Source: Clostridia bacterium (GTDB lineage: Bacteria; Bacillota; Clostridia; Oscillospirales; CAG-272). From it: a stretch of 6,710 bases of DNA. This document shows positions 1-4,766 of the stretch, piece by piece. The stretch spans positions 1 through 6,710 of the forward strand of contig JAQXKW010000244.1 of assembly GCA_029010655.1 (NCBI GenBank). Reading direction: 5' to 3'. The notes below the pieces were generated by a model that saw nothing but the letters and a program-made list of their open reading frames with translations, was not told the DNA's origin and did not search any database. Each line of letters starts with the position of its first letter. Position 1 is the first letter of the stretch. The position numbers and the translations under genes are program-made.

Positions 1-66
1 AATGAAAATAAATATATTATCCCCGGTCTGGGCGACGCCGGAGACAGACTTTTCGGAACTAAATAA
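1..66 (+). CDS. upp: Uracil phosphoribosyltransferase, C-terminal end only (partial at left edge)
   Basis: Only the last 21 codons and a TAA stop are in the window. The reading frame gives a tail containing YIIPGLGDAGDRLFGTK, which is the conserved C-terminus of UPRT. In the family this GLGDAGDR segment forms part of the uracil-binding pocket. The enzyme is cytoplasmic and joins uracil to PRPP to make UMP in pyrimidine salvage. The start and the PRPP-binding loop lie to the left of the window. The identification rests on a short but very characteristic stretch. A terminator hairpin begins six bases after the stop, so upp probably ends its own transcript. Confidence 0.9.
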   Translation, partial: NENKYIIPGLGDAGDRLFGTK

Positions 67-96
67 TTGACGGGGGCTGAAAAGCCCCCTTATAAT
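67..96 (+). promoter_or_regulatory. Candidate sigma-A promoter for the four-gene operon, overlapping the upp terminator
   Basis: A TTGACG box (67-72, five of six matches to TTGACA) begins on the base after the upp stop codon. It is followed by an 18-bp spacer and a perfect TATAAT (91-96). The spacer contains the terminator hairpin. The expected transcription start, about seven bases after the -10 box, falls at about 101-104, which is on the ATG of the next gene. That gene has no Shine-Dalgarno sequence. Both boxes and the spacing are seen directly; promoter activity is inferred. Confidence 0.6.
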
Positions 97-100
97 TTAT
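72..100 (+). terminator. Probable intrinsic terminator after upp
   Basis: A perfect 7-bp GC-rich stem (GGGGGCT at 72-78, AGCCCCC at 83-89) closes a GAAA tetraloop, which is a stabilising GNRA loop. The downstream T-rich run (90-100) is interrupted by A residues, so the U-tract is weak. Some read-through into the next gene is therefore plausible. The weak tract coincides with a perfect TATAAT, so the same bases probably serve two purposes. Confidence 0.7.
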
Positions 101-1090
101 ATGATAACACTGAAGCTGAATAAAAACGACGGCGGACAGAGGCTTGACAAGTTTTTAACAAAGGCTTTGCACGGTATTCCGGCGCCGCTTATGTATAAGT
201 ATATACGCAAAAAGCGCATCAAGGTCAACGGAAAAAGGGCAAAGGAAAATCAAATTCTTGCCGAGGGGGATATAGTTGAGCTTTATATTCCCGACGAGTT
301 TTTGGAAAATTCAACCGCCGCCTGTGAATTCGACAGAATTAATGTAAGTCTTGATGTAGTATATGAAGACGGGAACGTCATATTATGCTCAAAAAAGCCG
401 GGAGTTCTTTCACATACGGGGGACAAGGGAGAAAACGGTTCCGCCGCAATTCCCGAAAGGGACACGCTGATTTTTATGATACAGGCGTACCTGTATAAAA
501 AGGGCGAATACGATCCGAAGGGCGAAGCTTCCTTTGCTCCCGCACTTTGCAACCGTATTGACAGGAATACGGGAGGTATAGTTATAGCCGCAAAAAATGC
601 CGAAGCACTCCGCGAAATGAACAGGCTTATAGCTCTGGGGCTTGTGGATAAACGTTACCTTTGTGCCGTTCACGGAAAAATGACCCCCAATGAGGGCAAG
701 CTCGCGGGCTATCTTTTCAAAAATTCCAAAACAAAGACCGTTACTGTCTCCCGTGAAATGCGACGGGGAGCAAAGAGTATAGTCACCTTTTACAAAACTC
801 TTAAATATAACGGAGAGCTTGACCTTTCGCTTCTTGAAGTGCGGCTTGAAACCGGAAGGACCCATCAGATAAGGGCGCATATGGCGTCGGTAGGGCACCC
901 TCTTTTGGGGGAGGGAAAATATGCGGAGAATAAAGAGGACAGAAAGCTGGGATATAAATATCAGGCTCTTTATTCCTACAAGGTAGCATTTATGCCGTCG
1001 GAGGGATGCCTTTCCTATCTTTCCGGAAAAACCTTTACGGCGGATAAGAAAAATATAGGATTCTTGAAATTGTTTGAGGCAGTCACATGA
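101..1090 (+). CDS. RluA-family pseudouridine synthase with S4 domain (first of two)
   Basis: This 329-residue protein converts specific uridines in structured RNA, most likely 23S rRNA, to pseudouridine. Residues about 13-60 form an S4 RNA-binding domain (QRLDKFL, then IKVNGKRA and LAEGDIVEL). The catalytic domain carries NRIDRNTGG at 151-159 with the presumed catalytic Asp154. The family form is HRLDRDTSG; Asn replaces His here. The downstream RTHQIRAHM motif is at 253-261. Length fits the S4-containing RluC/RluD-like group, but the target uridine cannot be read from sequence. The ATG start is supported because the S4 domain begins a few residues after it and the next Met is at residue 31. 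No Shine-Dalgarno precedes it, and a consensus promoter lies immediately upstream, so the mRNA may be leaderless or nearly so. The stop overlaps the next start as ATGA. Confidence 0.93.
   Translation: MITLKLNKNDGGQRLDKFLTKALHGIPAPLMYKYIRKKRIKVNGKRAKENQILAEGDIVELYIPDEFLENSTAACEFDRINVSLDVVYEDGNVILCSKKPGVLSHTGDKGENGSAAIPERDTLIFMIQAYLYKKGEYDPKGEASFAPALCNRIDRNTGGIVIAAKNAEALREMNRLIALGLVDKRYLCAVHGKMTPNEGKLAGYLFKNSKTKTVTVSREMRRGAKSIVTFYKTLKYNGELDLSLLEVRLETGRTHQIRAHMASVGHPLLGEGKYAENKEDRKLGYKYQALYSYKVAFMPSEGCLSYLSGKTFTADKKNIGFLKLFEAVT
1076..1079 (+). promoter_or_regulatory. Ribosome binding site for lnt
   Basis: GAGG lies seven bases before the ATG at 1087, inside the last codons of the upstream pseudouridine synthase gene. 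It supports this start and suggests that lnt can be initiated independently as well as by coupling through the ATGA overlap. Confidence 0.6.
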
Positions 1091-2700
1091 AAAAAGTCGG
1101 AAAAAGCAGAGCAATAGGGCGTTTGTCGTCGTTTTTTCTCTATGCTTTTTCCGGCTTTTTAACGGCTCTGCCCCTTGTTTTCGGAAAAGGATGGATATTT
1201 GCGTGGCTTGCCCCCGTGCCTATACTGTACCGTGAGTTTTTCACAGTTGAAGACAAAAGGCACAGATACCTTCGTCCATGGTCACGGGGACTTTTGTACT
1301 TTTGGTGCTACGGCTTTGTTGCCTTTTCGTGGTTTGCAGGCATATATCCAATAGATTATTTGGGGTACGATAAGTGGGATGCGATTATCGTTATTGTAAT
1401 GGCAATGGTACTGCTTCCGCTTATTCAGGCAGTATGCTCTGCTTTCGTATTCGTTTACATAGCCGCAATGAAAAAAAACGGTTTTTTCACGAAGCACAAG
1501 GTGCTTTCCTTTTTCGGAACGGCTTTTTTATGGTCGGTTGCCGAATGGTGCCAAACTCTTACCTTCCTCGGTGTTCCGTGGGGCAGATTTGCGGTAGGTC
1601 AGGCGGAAAACAGACCGATAATTCAAAGCATATCTCTTTTCGGACCGTATTTTATAACATTTATTATTGTGCTGACAGCTTGTTTTGTTGCAAACGCAGC
1701 ACGCTCTCTCCTACTTGGAAAGGGGCGCAGGGCAATTGTAAGTATAGCTCTTGCGGTGCTCATATTTACGGCAAATTATGGGTTCGGCGCCTTAAGGATT
1801 TTAACCGAGAATTATGACGGAGCCGATTCTGTGACCGTAGCGGCACTTCAGGGTAATATTTTGTTTGAGGATAAGTTTTACGGCAAGGATGACTATATTC
1901 TAAGCACCTACCGTCAGCTTACAGTCTCTGCCGCCGAAGACGGTGCACAGCTTATTCTGTGGCCGGAGACAGCCATACCGTACGATATTAACTCAGACGA
2001 AAAATATTCAAATTATCTTACAGAGCTTCAGGAACGGACAGATGCTGTTATTCTTTCCAGCTTTTTCCGACAGGAGGGAGACAAGCTGTATAATTCCGTT
2101 TGTCCCGTAACTGAGGAGGGAATAGGAAATCGGTTTTACAGTAAGCGTCATTTGGTGCCCTTCGGAGAATATGTTCCCCTTGAGAGCTTTATAAACGCAG
2201 TATGCCCGCCTCTTGCACGCTTTGCGGCAATAGATTATCCCTTGTCGGCAGGTGATGACCCATGCGTTTTTCAACTGCCTTTGGGTAAGATTTCTTCACT
2301 TGTGTGCTTTGATTCAATATTTGAAGAGCTTTGCCGTGAGGGAGTGTGCGACGGCGCACAGCTTATTTGTATTTCTACAAATGACTCATGGTTTTCGGGG
2401 AGTGAAGCACTTCGTCAGCATAATTTGCAGGCAGTTCTGCGCTGTGTGGAAAGCGGCAGATTCGGAGTCCGCGCGGCAAATACGGGGATTTCCTCCGTTA
2501 TTTCGCCTACGGGCGAAATAATCTCATCTCTCGGAGACGGAGAACAGGGCTATATTAAGGGAGAAGTGAGAATTCTTTCCGAACTGACTTTGTTTGATAA
2601 TATCGGAAATATAATTGTACCCGTCGGTATAGTATTTGTGCTTTCAACGCTTGTATGGGCAAACCTTAGGAAAAAACAGTATGGAAATAGTAATCGATGA
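1087..2700 (+). CDS. lnt: Apolipoprotein N-acyltransferase
   Basis: This 537-residue integral membrane enzyme is predicted to transfer an acyl chain from a phospholipid to the free amino group of the S-diacylglyceryl cysteine of lipoproteins. The N-terminal half has about seven hydrophobic segments (roughly 14-31, 34-48, 68-86, 98-127, 139-160, 183-205, 214-232). A nitrilase-like domain spans about 248-495, and a last membrane segment lies at 507-525. The nitrilase triad is present: Glu294 in LWPETAIP, Lys353 in YSKRHLVPFGEYVP and Cys407 in SSLVCFDS. Other signature blocks are VGQAENRPIIQ, NDSWFSG (432-438) and the RAANTGISS/SPTGEI stretch. By alignment from memory, three residues reported essential in E. 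coli differ conservatively: W237 to Phe264, Y388 to Phe408 and E389 to Asp409. The gene overlaps its neighbours by 4 nt upstream and 20 nt downstream. Lnt is classically proteobacterial or actinobacterial, so its presence in an apparent Firmicute is notable, though homologs are annotated in Clostridia. Confidence 0.92.
   Translation: MKKVGKSRAIGRLSSFFLYAFSGFLTALPLVFGKGWIFAWLAPVPILYREFFTVEDKRHRYLRPWSRGLLYFWCYGFVAFSWFAGIYPIDYLGYDKWDAIIVIVMAMVLLPLIQAVCSAFVFVYIAAMKKNGFFTKHKVLSFFGTAFLWSVAEWCQTLTFLGVPWGRFAVGQAENRPIIQSISLFGPYFITFIIVLTACFVANAARSLLLGKGRRAIVSIALAVLIFTANYGFGALRILTENYDGADSVTVAALQGNILFEDKFYGKDDYILSTYRQLTVSAAEDGAQLILWPETAIPYDINSDEKYSNYLTELQERTDAVILSSFFRQEGDKLYNSVCPVTEEGIGNRFYSKRHLVPFGEYVPLESFINAVCPPLARFAAIDYPLSAGDDPCVFQLPLGKISSLVCFDSIFEELCREGVCDGAQLICISTNDSWFSGSEALRQHNLQAVLRCVESGRFGVRAANTGISSVISPTGEIISSLGDGEQGYIKGEVRILSELTLFDNIGNIIVPVGIVFVLSTLVWANLRKKQYGNSNR
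2498..2521 (+). other. Stable RNA hairpin inside lnt, 10-bp stem with UACG tetraloop
   Basis: TTATTTCGCC (2498-2507) pairs perfectly with GGCGAAATAA (2512-2521) around a TACG loop (2508-2511). The C-G closing pair makes this a C(UACG)G tetraloop, one of the exceptionally stable UNCG class. It lies in the lnt codons for VISPTGEII, about 180 nt before the lnt stop. No T-tract follows, so it is not an ordinary terminator. A role in pausing or mRNA processing is possible; a coincidence of a conserved protein motif is also possible. Confidence 0.5.
2668..2671 (+). promoter_or_regulatory. Ribosome binding site that sets the start of the second pseudouridine synthase
   Basis: AGGA ends nine bases before the ATG at 2681. 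This supports 2681 rather than an in-frame ATG at 2636, whose extra 15 residues resemble no RluA N-terminus and would lie entirely within the lnt 3' end. The site sits inside lnt codons, so translation of lnt may affect access to it. Confidence 0.55.
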
Positions 2701-3664
2701 AAAAGCAAAATTGAAGACGGTAAGGGAGTTTCTTTTCCGTGACCTTGGATTTTCAACGGGAATGGTTAAAAAACTGAAATTTATCGAAAACGGTATTACC
2801 GTTAACGGTAAATTCGTTACTGTGCGGTATGTTCTTCAGGAGGGGGACGTGCTTCGTCTTTTGACCGACGACAGGGAGGAGGACACCTGCCCGTATATGA
2901 TACCGGCGGAGCTTCCCATAAAAATAGCCTTTGAGGACGAATATCTGACCGTGGTTGACAAGCCGCCCATGATGCCGGCGCACCCCTCTTATATGCACAG
3001 ACTTGATACGGTGGCAAATGCGCTGGCGTTCAGGTATTCCGACGCTCCATTTGTGTTTCGCCCCGTAAACAGGCTTGACAGAGATACAAGCGGTCTTATG
3101 CTTACCGCGCGCACAAGACCGGCGGCGTCAAAGCTATACGGCTCAATGATAAACGGAGAGATAACAAAGCTGTATATTGCGCTCCTTTCAAAGGAGCCTC
3201 CGGAGCGTTCCGGGATAATTAAAACATATATGAAAAGGGTAGACGACAGTATTATTATGCGCCGTGTCTGTGAGGAGAGCGAAGAAAAGGCAAAGCTTGC
3301 CCTGACGGCGTATAAGGTAATATATTCGGCACCCGGAGTATGCGCCGTAATAGCGTCTCCCGTTACGGGAAGAACTCATCAGCTGAGAGTTCATTTTTCC
3401 TATCTGGGCTGTCCTCTGCTGGGAGATACCATGTACGGGGGAAGCGATGAGCTAATCGGGCGTCATGCGCTTCATTCGGCATATCTTTCTTTTCCTCATC
3501 CCGAGGGAGGAAACCTTTGCGAAATATTTTCCCCCATGCCTGAGGACATGAGGGCGGTTGCGGGAGAGTACGCCGACAGGATTGATTCGGCTTTCAGAGA
3601 AGAAATACACGGGGAATTAAAAACGCTTCGTGAGAAATGTTTAGTTTATAAAAAAGGCTTATGA
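2681..3664 (+). CDS. RluA-family pseudouridine synthase with S4 domain (second of two)
   Basis: This 327-residue protein is a second RNA pseudouridine synthase, divergent from the one at 101-1090. An S4 RNA-binding domain occupies about 13-60 (TVREFLF, KLKFIENGITVNGK, LQEGDVLRL). The catalytic core begins near 82 (IAFEDEYLTVVDKPPMMPAHP), a classic RluA entry motif. NRLDRDTSGLM at 130-140 contains the presumed catalytic Asp133, with Asn in place of the family His. RTHQLRVHF is at 231-239, followed by GCPLLGDTMYGG. Overall it resembles the RluD/YhcT-like group and lacks the roughly 30-residue insertion that the first paralog has before its catalytic motif, so the two probably have different targets. 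The start at 2681 is chosen for its AGGA site and the immediate S4 domain. It overlaps lnt by 20 nt and shares ATGA with the next gene. The specific modified base is not predictable from sequence alone. Confidence 0.92.
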   Translation: MEIVIDEKAKLKTVREFLFRDLGFSTGMVKKLKFIENGITVNGKFVTVRYVLQEGDVLRLLTDDREEDTCPYMIPAELPIKIAFEDEYLTVVDKPPMMPAHPSYMHRLDTVANALAFRYSDAPFVFRPVNRLDRDTSGLMLTARTRPAASKLYGSMINGEITKLYIALLSKEPPERSGIIKTYMKRVDDSIIMRRVCEESEEKAKLALTAYKVIYSAPGVCAVIASPVTGRTHQLRVHFSYLGCPLLGDTMYGGSDELIGRHALHSAYLSFPHPEGGNLCEIFSPMPEDMRAVAGEYADRIDSAFREEIHGELKTLREKCLVYKKGL

Positions 3665-4743
3665 AAAAAATCAAAAAAATTCCGACGGCGGCAAGGGTCA
3701 TTTTTATAATGACGGCAATATGCGTCTGCGTTCATATGGTTTTATACAAAAGCCCTTCCTTTGCCGACTTCTTTAATTCAACGGCAGGGTATTGTTACAG
3801 GCTTGTTACGGCGAAAATTACGGAAATTCTTCCGTTTTCCTTTGCGGAATTTCTCCTGTTTTCTCTGCCCTTGATACTTGTTGTACTCTGCGTTCTGCTG
3901 TGCACATATTCAATGCGCTCAAAGGTGTATTTTATCCGCACCGTATGCTTTGTTCTGTGTATTCCCGCCGTAATTTACTGTATGTTTGTTACGGGCTTTG
4001 CCTCAGGGTACAGAGGGGCGACCCTTGACGAAAAGCTGTCCCTTAATAAAAAGGAAGTGTCCGCAGAGGAGCTTTACCACACGGCAATGTCAGTAACAGA
4101 GGAGCTTAACGCTTCCGTATCTCAGGTGGATTTTCTCCCCGGCGGCGAATCGGTAATGCCTTTCAGCCTGTTTGAGCTGAGCGACAAGCTGTGCGACGCA
4201 TACGATTCTGTCACCGAGAAATATGACTTTATTGACGATTACAGATCATCGGTTAAGCCCTTGGCAATAAGCAAATATATGACCTATACGCATATTTCGG
4301 GCATATATACTTTTTTTACGGGAGAGGCGAATATTAATACAAATTACCCGGATTATATCGTAGTATATACTGCGGCGCACGAAATGGCGCACCAAAGGGG
4401 AATTTCAAAGGAGGATGAAGCAAATTTCGTGGCGTTTCTCGTGTGCAGGGAATCGGAGGACCCGTATATAAGGTATTGCGCCGCTCTGAATATGTATCAG
4501 TATCTGGCAAACGCCTTATACGAAACCGATAGCACGCTGTTTTCCTCTGTTTACTATTCTCTTGATAAAAAAGTGACGGGAGAGCTTGGAGCATACAGCA
4601 GATTTTTTGAAAAATACAGAGACAGCACCGCATCAAAGGTGTCTGACAGCCTTAACGAAGCATATCTTAAAAGCCAGGGCACCGAGGGCGTAAAAAGCTA
4701 CGGTATGGTGGTAGACTTGGCAGTAGCTTATTACGAAAAGTAA
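3661..4743 (+). CDS. DUF3810 membrane protein with zinc-metalloprotease-like HExxH motif
   Basis: This 360-residue protein has three predicted membrane segments (about 12-29, 60-82 and 92-113) followed by a soluble domain of about 245 residues. The basic N-terminus (MKKIKK...) suggests N-in topology, which would put the C-terminal domain outside the membrane. The DUF3810 signature is visible: SGIYTFFTGEANIN (213-226) and AAHEMAHQRG (238-247), then EDEANFVAFLVC (251-262). His240, Glu241 and His244 form an HExxH zinc site. Glu251 or Glu253 could be a further ligand, which is inference. This domain family has no established function that I know of; a membrane-anchored metallopeptidase is the obvious guess. 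The start overlaps the preceding stop as ATGA. AAAGG ends only three bases before it, so initiation is probably by coupling. It is the last gene of the operon, and its TAA stop lies within the terminator palindrome. Confidence 0.85.
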   Translation: MKKIKKIPTAARVIFIMTAICVCVHMVLYKSPSFADFFNSTAGYCYRLVTAKITEILPFSFAEFLLFSLPLILVVLCVLLCTYSMRSKVYFIRTVCFVLCIPAVIYCMFVTGFASGYRGATLDEKLSLNKKEVSAEELYHTAMSVTEELNASVSQVDFLPGGESVMPFSLFELSDKLCDAYDSVTEKYDFIDDYRSSVKPLAISKYMTYTHISGIYTFFTGEANINTNYPDYIVVYTAAHEMAHQRGISKEDEANFVAFLVCRESEDPYIRYCAALNMYQYLANALYETDSTLFSSVYYSLDKKVTGELGAYSRFFEKYRDSTASKVSDSLNEAYLKSQGTEGVKSYGMVVDLAVAYYEK

Positions 4744-4766
4744 AAAAGCCCCGAGGGGCTTTTTTA
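4741..4766. terminator. Bidirectional intrinsic terminator between convergent operons
   Basis: TAAAAAAGCCCC (4741-4752) and GGGGCTTTTTTA (4755-4766) are perfect 12-base inverted arms around a two-base centre. In RNA the top of the stem would open to a four-base CGAG loop on the plus strand. Six T residues follow the GC core on each strand, so it should terminate transcription in both directions. The first three bases are the TAA stop of the DUF3810 gene, and the last three, read on the minus strand, are the TAA stop of ileS. Confidence 0.92.

Noticed and set aside
410..1114. A 234-codon open frame on the minus strand opposite the first pseudouridine synthase.
   Set aside because: It is wholly antisense to a well-supported gene, its translation resembles no family I recognise, and it has no clear start signal. 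It is a shadow frame.
2636..2680. Possible 15-residue N-terminal extension of the second pseudouridine synthase from an ATG at 2636.
   Set aside because: The extension (MCFQRLYGQTLGKNS) has no family resemblance and no good Shine-Dalgarno. The ATG at 2681 has AGGA at suitable spacing and starts directly before the S4 domain.
2796..2811. A perfect 16-bp palindrome, TTACCGTTAACGGTAA, inside the second pseudouridine synthase gene.
   Set aside because: It lies in codons for the conserved S4 motif ITVNGK, far from any start or promoter. One such palindrome in a few kilobases is only mildly unexpected, so an operator is not supported.
3181..3197. A 7-bp hairpin (GCTCCTT, 3-base loop, AAGGAGC) within the second pseudouridine synthase gene, containing a perfect AAGGAG.
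   Set aside because: No start codon follows in a plausible frame for a gene, no T-tract follows, and the conserved coding frame explains the sequence.
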